A stretch of DNA of 64,000 nt from Rudaea sp. 3F27F6 (GTDB lineage Bacteria; Pseudomonadota; Gammaproteobacteria; Xanthomonadales; Rhodanobacteraceae): contig NZ_SCNG01000005.1 of the NCBI RefSeq assembly GCF_005503555.1, positions 62,001-126,000 of the forward strand. Reading direction: 5' to 3'. A program made the position numbers and the translations under genes. Every line of letters starts with the position of its first letter. The stretch's first letter is position 1. Positions 9,762-18,682 of the stretch are shown in pieces. The notes below the pieces were generated by a model. The model did not search any database and was not told the DNA's origin. It saw only the letters and a list, made by a program, of their open reading frames with translations.

Positions 9762-11201
9762 ATGAAAGTAAAACCGTCGCTGTTGTTCACATCTGTTCTG
9801 ACCTCGCTGCTGGCGGCCGCTGCGCCCGCGTTCGCCGCTGAAGCACAGACGGCCGCGCATCCCGTCGCGGCGATCCAGGACAAGGAGACGCCGGCGCAGC
9901 GCGATGCGCGCATGGCCTGGTGGCGCGAAGCGCGCTTCGGCATGTTCATCCATTGGGGCCTGTACGCGGTGCCCGCAGGCGTGTGGAACGGCAAGCCGAT
10001 CGACGGCGTCGGCGAGTGGATCATGAACGACGCGTCGATTCCGGTTGCCGACTACAAGAAGCTCGCGCCGCAGTTCAATCCGACTCAGTTCGATGCGCAC
10101 GCCTGGGTTGCGCTGGCCAAGGCGGCCGGCATGAAGTACATCGTGATCACGTCCAAGCATCACGACGGCTTCGCCATGTACGACTCCAAGGCCGATCCAT
10201 TCAATATCGTGCAGGCGACGCCGTTCAAGCGCGATCCGCTCAAGGAACTCGCGGCAGAAGCGCAGAAGCAGGGCCTCAAGTTCGGTTTCTATTACTCGCA
10301 GGACCAGGATTGGACTGCACCGGGCGGCGCCGCGTACAAGACCGGCAACCATGCGCCGCCGACCTTCCATTGGGACAAGGCGCAGGACGGCAACTTCGCC
10401 GAGTACCTGCACAAGAAGGCGCTGCCGCAGCTCAAGGAACTGCTGACGAACTACCAGCCCGCGCCGGCGGTGATCTGGTACGACACGCCGACCAAGGACA
10501 TGACGCCGGAGCTCGCGTCCGAGTTCGTCGCGCTGACCAATGCGCATCCGAACCTGATCTGGAACAACCGCCTCGGCGGCGGCTATCCGGGCGATACGGA
10601 AACGCCCGAACAGCATATCCCCGCGCAGGGCTTCCCCGGCAAAGACTGGGAAACCTGCATGACGATGAACGAGACTTGGGGCTACAAGTCGACCGACACG
10701 AATTTCAAATCGACCGAAGTGCTGATCCGCAACCTCGTCGACATCGCGAGCAAGGGCGGAAATTACCTGCTCAATGTCGGCCCCGACGCGACCGGCGTGA
10801 TTCCGGCAGCCGAAGCGGAGCGCCTGCGCGAAATCGGCAAGTGGCTCGACGTCAACGGTGAGTCGATCTATGCAAGCGGGCCGACCCCGTTTGCCGGCGA
10901 TCACGGCAGCTACTCGGCCACGGAAAAGACAGTCGGTGAGGGCAAGCCGAAGTGGGTGCCGAAGTGGGATTGGCGCGCGACGACGAAGAAAGGCAAGGTC
11001 TACGTGCATCTGTTCGAGTGGCCCGGCACCACGCTGAAACTCGACACGGGCAAGGTCAAGGCGAAGTCGGCCTATCTGCTCGCCGATCCGCAGCACGCGC
11101 CGCTCGCGCTCAAGCAGGACGGCAAATCGCTCGAAGTGAAATTGCCCGAGAAGCCGCTCGATCCGATCGATACGGTGCTCGTGCTCGAAACCGGGTCCTG
11201 A
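9762..11201 (+). CDS. GH29 alpha-L-fucosidase, exported
   Basis: Releases terminal L-fucose from glycans, probably in the periplasm. The 479-residue protein starts with a signal peptide (VKPSLLFTSVLTSLLAAAAPAFA). The GH29 catalytic barrel follows: WWREARFGMFIHWGLYAVPAG, YIVITSKHHDGFAMYDS, and the likely nucleophile Asp241 in IWYDTP, then ETWGYKSTD and GGNYLLNVGPDATG. A short C-terminal beta domain closes it. I chose the ATG at 9762 because it gives a clean signal peptide; an in-frame ATG at 9723 would add 13 residues. It follows TonB receptor 1 by 119 bases and is one base before the next gene, so a receptor-fucosidase-GH141 operon is likely. Confidence 0.93.
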   Translation: MKVKPSLLFTSVLTSLLAAAAPAFAAEAQTAAHPVAAIQDKETPAQRDARMAWWREARFGMFIHWGLYAVPAGVWNGKPIDGVGEWIMNDASIPVADYKKLAPQFNPTQFDAHAWVALAKAAGMKYIVITSKHHDGFAMYDSKADPFNIVQATPFKRDPLKELAAEAQKQGLKFGFYYSQDQDWTAPGGAAYKTGNHAPPTFHWDKAQDGNFAEYLHKKALPQLKELLTNYQPAPAVIWYDTPTKDMTPELASEFVALTNAHPNLIWNNRLGGGYPGDTETPEQHIPAQGFPGKDWETCMTMNETWGYKSTDTNFKSTEVLIRNLVDIASKGGNYLLNVGPDATGVIPAAEAERLREIGKWLDVNGESIYASGPTPFAGDHGSYSATEKTVGEGKPKWVPKWDWRATTKKGKVYVHLFEWPGTTLKLDTGKVKAKSAYLLADPQHAPLALKQDGKSLEVKLPEKPLDPIDTVLVLETGS

Positions 11202-11202
11202 A

Positions 11203-13632
11203 GTGGGTTCTGGCCGACGTAGCGGCGCAGCACGGTTGCGTAGCGTCTGCGCCGCGTTCGCGCTCGCGGCGGCGCCGATGCTGCTCGGCGCGTCGGTTGC
11301 GCAGGGCGTCACCGATCCTGCGCAGAAGTACCGCGAATTTTCCGTCACGGCGACGAGCGGAGCGGCGACGCTGCAAGCCACGCTGCGCGAAGCGGCTGCG
11401 TTTCGGCGCGAGCATGCCGCCGTGCCGATCCGTATTCGCATCGCCGCGGGCCATTACTATCTGGATGCGCCGCTCAGGATCGGACCTGAACTCTCCGGTA
11501 CACAGGCCGCGCCCACCGAGATCGTCGCCGCCGATGCGGACAAGCCGCCGCATATCTACGCGGGTCGTCGCCTCGACGTGCAGTGGAAGCCATACCGCGA
11601 CGGCATCTGGCAGGCGCGGGTTGCATCGCCCACCTTCGATCAAATCTATCTCGACGGCAAAGCGCAGGTGCGCGCGCGTTATCCAAACTTCGATGCGAAC
11701 GCGCAGGTGCTCGGCGGCTATTCCGCCGATGCCTTGTCGCCCGCACGCGTCGCACGTTGGAAAAATCCCGCAGGCGCCATCGTGCAGGCTCTGCACGGCA
11801 GCCGCTGGGGCGGCATGCAGATTCCGATCCTCGGCAAGAAAAGCGACGGCAGCCTGATCTTCGGTGCGGCCGTCGGCAACAATCGCCCGTCGCCGCCGCA
11901 TGCGATCTATCGCTACGTCGAGAACGTATTCGAAGAACTCGACGCGCCCGGCGAATGGTTCTACGACGCGGCGCGCTCGACGCTGTATTTCCTGCCGCCT
12001 GCGGGCGTCGATTTGAAGCGTGCGAAGGTCGAGGTCGCTGGCGCCACGCGGATCTTCGACCTGCGCGGCGGAACCAACGCGCCGCTATGCCATCTGCGCA
12101 TCGCCGGACTCGCGCTCGGGCATGCCGGTGCGTCGTTCCTGCGCAATACCGAGCCGTTGCTGCGCAGCGACTGGATGATCGCGCGCGAGGGCGCCGTGTT
12201 CCTCGAACGCACCGAGGACATACGCATCGAGGGCAACGAGATCGCCGATTCAGGCGGCAACGCCGTCTTCGTCAGCGGCTACAACCGCCGCGTCGCGATC
12301 GCCGGCAATCATATCCACGACATGGGCGGCGGCGGCATCGATTTCGTCGGCATGCCGGCGGCGGTGCGCTCGCCGAGTTTTCGCTACGAAGACTTCGTAC
12401 CGTTCGAGCAGCTCGATCTCAAGCCGGGCCCGAAGTCGAACGACTATCCGGCCGATTCGGCAGCCGAGGACAATCTGATCCATCGCATCGGCCGCATCGA
12501 GAAGCAGGTCGCCGGCGTCGACGTCGACATGGCGATGAACATCCGCGTCGCCCACAACAGCATCTACGAAGTGCCGCGCGCCGGCATCAATATCGGCAGC
12601 GGCACCTGGGGCGGCCATGTGGTCGAGTACAACGATGTGTTCGACACCGTACTCGAAACCGGTGACCACGGTGCCTTCAACAGCTGGGGACGCGACCGCT
12701 TCTGGCATCCGGACCGCAAGACCATGGACGCGCTCAACGCCGCGCATCCCGGTTTGTGGAAGCTCGACGTGCTTACGCCGATCACGTTGCGCCACAACCG
12801 TTTCCGCTGCGATCACGGTTGGGACATCGATCTCGACGACGGCTCGTCGAACTATCGCATCCACGACAACGTGCTGCTCAACGGCGGCCTCAAGTTCCGC
12901 GAAGGTTTCTCGCGCGAGGCCTGGAACAACGTTATCGTCAATAACAGCTTCCATCCGCATGTGTGGTTCGCGCAGTCGAACGACGCGTTCGAGCGCAATA
13001 TCGTGATAGCGCCGTATCAGCCCATCCTCGTGCAGCATTGGGACGCGAAGATCGACAACAACTTGTTCCCGACCGAACGCGCATTGGCGGCGGCGCGCAA
13101 GCTGGGCCTCGATGCGCACTCCGCATTCGGCGATCCGCAATTTCTCGATTCTGCGCGCGGCGACTACCGAGTTGCTGAGAAGAGCCGCGCACTCGCACTC
13201 GGCTTCACCAACTTCGCCACAAACGATTTTGGCGTGCAGCGTGCGAGGCTCAAGGCGCTCGCGCGGCAACCGGTCTTCCCCGAGCTTGCGTCGGCGGCGG
13301 AGAAAGCGCCGGATCAGCGGTTTCCGTTCTTCGGCGCCGAAGTGAAGAACGTTTCGACCCTCGGCGAGCAGTCGGCCGCGGGACTGGCCGAAATCGCCGG
13401 CGTGCTGGTGCTCGATGTACCGCCACAGAGTGCGGCTGCGCGCCAAGGCTTGCGCGCCGGCGATGTCGTTGTCGAAGCCTCGGCGGATGCCTTCGGCAAT
13501 CCGGCCGAACGGATCGACAATGTTGCCGATCTGCAGCGCCTGCTGACCGCGCGGGCGTGGCGCGGTGAAATCGCCGTCGTCATTGCCCGCGATCAAAAGC
13601 GGCACACGCTGACTTTGCGGATCGGCGAGTAG
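11203..13632 (+). CDS. Right-handed beta-helix protein (GH141-like) with C-terminal PDZ domain
   Basis: Probable exported glycosidase. The 809-residue protein has a basic n-region and hydrophobic core (VCAAFALAAAPMLLGASVAQG) as signal peptide, then a long beta-helix with recurring N-x-I-x-x-x-G-G units (IEGNEIADSGGNAVFV, IAGNHIHDMGGGGIDFVG), roughly to residue 680. From about residue 710 it has a PDZ-type module (PPQSAAARQGLRAGDVVVEA). GH141 enzymes are beta-helix proteins that include an alpha-L-fucosidase and a xylanase; the position one base after a GH29 gene supports fucosidase or related activity, but I cannot confirm the family by alignment. The start is GTG at 11203. The PDZ fusion is unusual for a glycosidase. 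Confidence 0.75.
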   Translation: MGSGRRSGAARLRSVCAAFALAAAPMLLGASVAQGVTDPAQKYREFSVTATSGAATLQATLREAAAFRREHAAVPIRIRIAAGHYYLDAPLRIGPELSGTQAAPTEIVAADADKPPHIYAGRRLDVQWKPYRDGIWQARVASPTFDQIYLDGKAQVRARYPNFDANAQVLGGYSADALSPARVARWKNPAGAIVQALHGSRWGGMQIPILGKKSDGSLIFGAAVGNNRPSPPHAIYRYVENVFEELDAPGEWFYDAARSTLYFLPPAGVDLKRAKVEVAGATRIFDLRGGTNAPLCHLRIAGLALGHAGASFLRNTEPLLRSDWMIAREGAVFLERTEDIRIEGNEIADSGGNAVFVSGYNRRVAIAGNHIHDMGGGGIDFVGMPAAVRSPSFRYEDFVPFEQLDLKPGPKSNDYPADSAAEDNLIHRIGRIEKQVAGVDVDMAMNIRVAHNSIYEVPRAGINIGSGTWGGHVVEYNDVFDTVLETGDHGAFNSWGRDRFWHPDRKTMDALNAAHPGLWKLDVLTPITLRHNRFRCDHGWDIDLDDGSSNYRIHDNVLLNGGLKFREGFSREAWNNVIVNNSFHPHVWFAQSNDAFERNIVIAPYQPILVQHWDAKIDNNLFPTERALAAARKLGLDAHSAFGDPQFLDSARGDYRVAEKSRALALGFTNFATNDFGVQRARLKALARQPVFPELASAAEKAPDQRFPFFGAEVKNVSTLGEQSAAGLAEIAGVLVLDVPPQSAAARQGLRAGDVVVEASADAFGNPAERIDNVADLQRLLTARAWRGEIAVVIARDQKRHTLTLRIGE

Positions 13633-14022
13633 CCGCGATTTCCTTCGCATCGAAGCGGCAGCCCAAATTGTGGGTCGCTGCGCGCATTGTCGATCTCGTA
13701 TCAGGCCGGCTGGCGTCGTTTTGACGCAGCGCTTCTCGAATCGAGGGCCGCTGCCGCATACATCCGCAAATCGCGAACATAGCGGCTTTTAGTCGAACCA
13801 GGACGCATGGGTTCCTGAAACCGGTCTTGCCGGTGCTGGGGCGCGGCGCATTCGGTTGCGATGACTGGTGCGGCCGACTTGCGGCGCTGCTGTGGACGTC
13901 TTTGCGGCAGAGAGGTCTTGGCGCGAAATCGGCGTTTGGGAACGCCGATTTGATTGCCGCATGTGGCAGTCGCCTCGGTTGAATCGTTGGTTGAATCGTT
14001 CTCGAAGCGGCCGAGAAGAAAA

Positions 14023-14071
14023 CGTTATGTTGATTGTTATATGAAATCGTGTTTTACTTTTGAACATAACG
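14023..14071. repeat. 9-bp perfect inverted repeat in the promoter of TonB receptor 2
   Basis: CGTTATGTT at 14023-14031 and AACATAACG at 14063-14071 are exact reverse complements, 31 bases apart, and they bracket the weak IclR-type site. It could be a paired operator for a looped or dimeric regulator, or a leader-RNA hairpin. Confidence 0.5.
14033..14046 (-). promoter_or_regulatory. Weak IclR-type site upstream of TonB receptor 2
   Basis: The reverse complement keeps TTTCATATA exactly, but the second half is degenerate (10 of 14 positions overall). It lies 79 bases before the receptor start. Confidence 0.35.
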
Positions 14072-14125
14072 ATAAGGGCGGGCCACGCAGCCACGCCTTC
14101 ATTCCATCAACTGGAGGGGAGAAAA

Positions 14126-16948
14126 ATGCGTAAGTCTCTATTGTCGTCGTCCATCTACGTGGTCCTGACTGCGGCGGCGCTCGCGAGTGCGGCGGCGAAG
14201 GCGGGCGATCCCGGCAGCGAATCCGCGCGCAGCGATGCGGATGCGCAAGCACAGTCCGCGCCGCCCGAGAAAAGCGATGCGGCCACCCAGCTCGGCGAAG
14301 TCCAGGTGTCCGGCTATGCGGGCAGCCTGGCGAAGTCGGTCTCCGACAAGCGCAACGCGGAAGTGATCAGCGACACGATCTCCGCCGAGGATATCGGCAA
14401 GTTTCCCGAAGAAAACATTGCCGAGTCCGTGCAGCGCATCACCGGCGTGCAGATCACGCGCAGCAATGGCGAGGGCCAGTCGGTCAGCATCCGCGGCCTC
14501 GATCCGAAGTTCACCGCGGTCACCTTGGACGGCCGCGTGATGCCGTCGCCGACCGGCTCGCGTGCGTTCGACATGACTATCCTGTCGGCCGACTTCGCCA
14601 ACGCGGTCGACGTGTTCAAGTCGCCGACGGCCGATATGAGCGAAGGCGGTCTCGGCGGTACGATGAATATCCGCACGGTCAGCCCGATCGCCTATGGCAA
14701 GCAGCGCTTCTCGGTCATCGCCGAAGGCAACTACAACGACCAGGCCAAGGGCACGGCAGAGCCGCATCTGGCGGCGTTGTATACCAACACCTGGGCCGAC
14801 AAGACGTGGGGCCTCGTCGTCGGCGTCGATTACAGCCAGCGTCGCTTGAACACGGAGGCCTACAACGCCTACGGCATGCAGCCGTTCACGCCGAAGTTCA
14901 ATGCCGACGGCACGCTGGCCGCGGGCAGCCCGCTCGATCTCAACGGCGGCAAACCGTACTACTTGCAGAACGCGACCTATCTCGACCAGAACATCGGCAC
15001 GCGTTCGCGCGGCAGCTTTATGTCGAAGCTGGAGTACAAGCCCAGCGAATCGCTCGAACTGCGTCTCGACGCACTCTATTCGAAGTTCAAGAACGACACG
15101 TATCTGCCGGCAAATGCGCAGCGCCAGGTCGATTCGCTCGGTCCGGCCGTGCCTGCCGGCGTCTACGTCGATCCGGCCACGAATTACGTGCTTGGCTACA
15201 GCGCCGACGGCGTCGATCTGCGCAATAACGCGCGCTCGAACTATCAGGTCGATACGCTGAAATCGTTCGGCTTCGGCGGCACATTGTCGTTCGGGGCGTG
15301 GACCGCGGACGGCGAGGTGTCGTATTCGCGTGCACAGCGCTTGTCCACCGATTTTTCTCTTGAGGTGCTGGCGCGGCCGAGCGGTTTCTACAACATGCGC
15401 ACCGATCTTTCCGGCATTCCGACCCTCGGTTTCAATCCCACCGGACCAGGTCGGCCGGACCCGATGAATCCGAACAGCTTTTACGCGATTGGCTTCAACG
15501 GCGATCTCGAAACGCCGACCAGCGACCAGATCCGCAACGCCAAGATCGATCTTTCGCGCGATCTCGCCTGGGGCTGGTTGTCCAAGCTGCGCTTCGGCGT
15601 CGATTACACCGACCGCAATTTCGCCACGGGCAGCAACCAGATCGCGATTTCGCCGAGCCAGATTTGCAGCGTGCTCGGCTGCCAGGTGTTCACGGCACCG
15701 GATAACAGTCCTGCCTTCAACGCCGCGCCATGGATGCAGATGTACGGCGGATCGAGTTTCATGTCCGATTACGGTGGCCGCTCCTCGTTCCCGAAGACCT
15801 GGCTTTCGGCGAATCCGTTCCTGTTCCTGCAGTCGCTGCCTTTATCGAAGATACTTGCGCTGTCGCCGCTGAAGCACGACTCCGGCAGCATCACTTCCAC
15901 GGAAGAAAAAGTATATTCGGCCTACGTGAAGCTGGATTTCGGCAGTGAAGACCAGCGCTGGAACGGCAATGTCGGCCTGCGCTTCGTGCGCACCGAGCAG
16001 GCTTCGACTGGCTTTGGGCCGGTATTCTCCGAAGGCATCACCTTCGATCAGGGTGGCGCGCGCACCGGCGCGAACAAGTATGCGTTCCAGACGGTGGGGA
16101 ACGACTACAACGAGGTCTTGCCGAGCCTCAATCTGAGCTACCGGATCAGCGACGACCTGATCGCGCGCTTCGCCGCGGCAAAAGTGATGCAGCGTCCCGA
16201 CCTCAGCCTGATCGCGCCGACCACCTCGGTCAATGCGAACGTGCAGAACATCAGCGGGGGCAACCCGAACCTCAAGCCGTATCTGTCCAATCAGTTCGAC
16301 CTGTCCCTGGAGTGGTATTTCAACGAACGCAGTCTGTTGTCGGCTGCGGTGTTCTACAAGGATGTGTCGAACTTCGTCGTGAATTCGACCTCCAGCGCGA
16401 CGTATCCGGTCACCTTCGTCAGTGAAGTGGGCAGTCCGACTCGGCCCGTCACGTTCTCCGTGTTCCAGCCGAAGAACGGCGGCGGCACCAAGATCAAAGG
16501 CATCGAAGTCGGCTACCAACAGCCGTTCACGTTCCTGCCGGGCGTCTTCAAAGACCTCGGCGCACAGGCGAACTACACCTACATCAAGGCCGATCCGATC
16601 GTCGTCACCGAGGGCCAGGCGCCGGTGCCGCTGTCGGGTGTGTCGAAGAACAGCTACAACGTCGGCGTCTACTACGAAAACCCGACTTTCGGCGTGCACG
16701 TGCTCTACAACTATCGCAGTGGCTTCGTCGCCGATCCGTCGAGTTACTTCGGTGACGGCGACTTCGGCAAGTCCTTCGGTACCGTCGATGTTTCTGCCAA
16801 CTACAACTTCAATCAGTGGGTCAGCGCGACGGCGTCGATTTCCAACCTGACGAACGAACCGCTGCGTAACGTCACCAAGTACGGCATCAGCCGCAACTAC
16901 GAGCTGGACGGGACGCGCTACACGCTCGGAGTGCGGGTTTCGTTCTGA
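14126..16948 (+). CDS. TonB-dependent receptor 2 (oligosaccharide-type)
   Basis: Second outer-membrane TonB receptor, 940 residues. It has a signal peptide (SIYVVLTAAALASAAAKA), a charged linker, a plug with EVQVSGYAGSLAKSVSDKR and GKFPEENIAESVQRITGVQI, a large barrel, and the usual terminal Phe (GVRVSF). It resembles receptor 1 in architecture and in plug motifs (the SPTADM loop is shared), so the two look like paralogues for related glycans. The ATG at 14126 follows a GGAGGGGAG ribosome site, and a rho-independent terminator follows the gene at 17049. It is apparently transcribed as a single gene. Ligand unknown; fucose-containing glycan inferred from its position. Confidence 0.92.
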   Translation: MRKSLLSSSIYVVLTAAALASAAAKAGDPGSESARSDADAQAQSAPPEKSDAATQLGEVQVSGYAGSLAKSVSDKRNAEVISDTISAEDIGKFPEENIAESVQRITGVQITRSNGEGQSVSIRGLDPKFTAVTLDGRVMPSPTGSRAFDMTILSADFANAVDVFKSPTADMSEGGLGGTMNIRTVSPIAYGKQRFSVIAEGNYNDQAKGTAEPHLAALYTNTWADKTWGLVVGVDYSQRRLNTEAYNAYGMQPFTPKFNADGTLAAGSPLDLNGGKPYYLQNATYLDQNIGTRSRGSFMSKLEYKPSESLELRLDALYSKFKNDTYLPANAQRQVDSLGPAVPAGVYVDPATNYVLGYSADGVDLRNNARSNYQVDTLKSFGFGGTLSFGAWTADGEVSYSRAQRLSTDFSLEVLARPSGFYNMRTDLSGIPTLGFNPTGPGRPDPMNPNSFYAIGFNGDLETPTSDQIRNAKIDLSRDLAWGWLSKLRFGVDYTDRNFATGSNQIAISPSQICSVLGCQVFTAPDNSPAFNAAPWMQMYGGSSFMSDYGGRSSFPKTWLSANPFLFLQSLPLSKILALSPLKHDSGSITSTEEKVYSAYVKLDFGSEDQRWNGNVGLRFVRTEQASTGFGPVFSEGITFDQGGARTGANKYAFQTVGNDYNEVLPSLNLSYRISDDLIARFAAAKVMQRPDLSLIAPTTSVNANVQNISGGNPNLKPYLSNQFDLSLEWYFNERSLLSAAVFYKDVSNFVVNSTSSATYPVTFVSEVGSPTRPVTFSVFQPKNGGGTKIKGIEVGYQQPFTFLPGVFKDLGAQANYTYIKADPIVVTEGQAPVPLSGVSKNSYNVGVYYENPTFGVHVLYNYRSGFVADPSSYFGDGDFGKSFGTVDVSANYNFNQWVSATASISNLTNEPLRNVTKYGISRNYELDGTRYTLGVRVSF

Positions 16949-17048
16949 TGGTGCGTCCGGCCGATCGCCGCAGCCGACCCTCGGCTGCGGCGGTCAACCC
17001 GACGCGGATGTTTATGGACGGGAGTGCAGGGTGCCTCCTTCCTCTCAG

Positions 17049-17087
17049 CCGGCAGCTTCTCTCCGACGGGCTGCCGGTTTTTTTTTT
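17049..17087 (+). terminator. Rho-independent terminator after TonB receptor 2
   Basis: An 8-bp stem (CCGGCAGC at 17049-17056, GCTGCCGG at 17070-17077) is followed at once by ten T residues. It lies about 100 bases after the receptor stop and isolates it from the lactate dehydrogenase gene. Confidence 0.88.
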
Positions 17088-17253
17088 GCAGGTCGCAGTG
17101 CAATTCCGCAAGGCATGTGGACCGGATTTGCAGTCGGTTGGATACCGGCTCGCGTGTACAACGCTAGACTGTCGCATCCGTTGAGCGCAATTGCGACGGT
17201 TTATCTGCACGCGCGCCCCGCTTGAAGACACAATCCGCTTTCTTCACTACGCC

Positions 17254-18402
17254 ATGCGCCTGACCGACTGCCACAACTTCCACGACTTCCGCAAAATGGC
17301 GCAGCGGCGGCTGCCCGGGCCGATCTTCAACTACATTGACGGTGCGGCCGACGACGAGGTGACGTATCGGCGCAATACCGCCAGCTTCGAGCGCTGCGAC
17401 CTGGTACCGAACGTGCTGCGCGGCGTCGAAGACGTCGATCTGTCGGCCAACGTGATGGGGCAGAAGCTCGCGCTGCCGGTGTACTGCTCACCGACGGCGC
17501 TGCAGCGCCTGTTCCATCACCGCGGCGAACGCGCCGTCGCCGCCGCGGCCGGAAAATTCGGCACGCTGTTCGGCGTGTCTTCGCTCGGCACGGTGAGCCT
17601 GGAGGAAGCGCGCGGCCTTTGCGGCGGCGGTCCGCAGTGCTATCAGTTTTATTTTCACAAGGACCGCGGCCTCAACCGCGCAATGCTCGAACGCGCGCGC
17701 GCCGCCGGCATCGAAGTGATGATGCTCACGGTCGACAGCATCACCGGCGGCAATCGCGAGCGCGACAAGCGCACGGGATTCTCGATTCCGTTCAAGCTGA
17801 CCTTGGCCGGCATGCTGCAGTTCGCCCGCAAGCCGGCGTGGGGCATCGACTACGTTACCCACGAAGCGTTCAAGCTGCCGCAGCTCGACGAGCACGTCGA
17901 CATGGGCGGCGGGGCGATGTCGATCAGCCGTTATTTCACCGAGATGCTCGATCCGTCGATGAATTGGGACGACGTTGCCGAGATGGTCAAGCTCTGGTCG
18001 GGCCGGTTCTGCCTGAAAGGCATCATGTCGGTGGCCGATGCGAAGCGCGCCGCGGACATCGGCTGTAGCGGCATCGTGTTGTCGAATCATGGCGGGCGGC
18101 AGCTCGACGGATCGCGCTCCGCGTTCGATCAGCTCGCCGAGATTGTCGACGCGGTCGGCGACCGCATCGACGTGCTTATGGACGGCGGCGTACAGCGCGG
18201 CACGCACGTACTCAAAGCGCTTTCGCTCGGAGCGAAGGCGGTCGGCCTCGGCCGCTACTATCTGTTCCCGCTTGCCGCCGCGGGCCAGGCCGGCGTCGAA
18301 CGCGCGCTGGAACTGATGCGCATCGAGATCGAACGCGGCATGAAGCTGATGGGCTGCACGTCGATCGATCAACTCTCGCGCGCGAATCTGCGCTTCCGCT
18401 AA
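17254..18402 (+). CDS. lldD: FMN-dependent L-lactate dehydrogenase / alpha-hydroxy-acid oxidase family
   Basis: Oxidises L-lactate to pyruvate, passing electrons to the quinone pool if it is the membrane-associated LldD type. The 382-residue protein has the family order: FNYIDGAADDE at the start, LALPVYCSPTALQRLFHHRGE, the active-site His279 in LSNHGGRQLDG, and the FMN phosphate site DGGVQRGTHVLKALSLGAKAVGLGR. It makes sense here because the fucose hydrolase product should include L-lactate. It stands alone behind a terminator, and no strong ribosome site precedes the ATG. Another alpha-hydroxy acid substrate (glycolate, mandelate) cannot be excluded by sequence alone. Confidence 0.87.
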   Translation: MRLTDCHNFHDFRKMAQRRLPGPIFNYIDGAADDEVTYRRNTASFERCDLVPNVLRGVEDVDLSANVMGQKLALPVYCSPTALQRLFHHRGERAVAAAAGKFGTLFGVSSLGTVSLEEARGLCGGGPQCYQFYFHKDRGLNRAMLERARAAGIEVMMLTVDSITGGNRERDKRTGFSIPFKLTLAGMLQFARKPAWGIDYVTHEAFKLPQLDEHVDMGGGAMSISRYFTEMLDPSMNWDDVAEMVKLWSGRFCLKGIMSVADAKRAADIGCSGIVLSNHGGRQLDGSRSAFDQLAEIVDAVGDRIDVLMDGGVQRGTHVLKALSLGAKAVGLGRYYLFPLAAAGQAGVERALELMRIEIERGMKLMGCTSIDQLSRANLRFR

Positions 18403-18572
18403 AGCTCTTCGGCTTTCCGCGGTGGTCGCGGAACGTCGGCATGCGCGCGGCAGCGTGCACCGCGCGCATATCCCCTGATCCGATCCGCGCATTCTCGGCG
18501 CGCGACTCGATTTCCACGCCTTTCGGCGAACGCGTTGCTGCGTCGCAACTTGATCTGCGCGCATGACCGATG

Positions 18573-18586
18573 TTTCATATACGCAA
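18573..18586 (+). promoter_or_regulatory. Putative IclR operator upstream of the GH29-like gene
   Basis: TTTCATATACGCAA is the sequence I use as the reference for the motif family. It ends 96 bases before the ATG at 18683 in an AT-rich segment. Confidence 0.55.
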
Positions 18587-18682
18587 GTAAATTTCATAAT
18601 TGAATAGACGTCGAATCGAACCCAAGGCTGTTCACGGCCGTTCGGCGCTCGCGACTCTCCAACCCACCACGCAGGAGAAGTT

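Larger units (their letters stand above)
13633..14125. other. Intergenic region upstream of TonB receptor 2
   Basis: 493 bases without a credible gene. The left two thirds is GC-rich with no recognised element except a short direct repeat (TTGAATCGTT) near 13990. The right third is AT-rich and holds a 9-bp inverted repeat (14023-14071) around an IclR-type site, then a strong GGAGGGGAG ribosome-binding site. Confidence 0.5.

Noticed and set aside
15540-15560. GATCGATC-type matches inside coding regions (for example in receptor 2) as LacI operators
   Set aside because: They lie within genes and lack the TTAG/CTAA flanks, so chance matches are likely.
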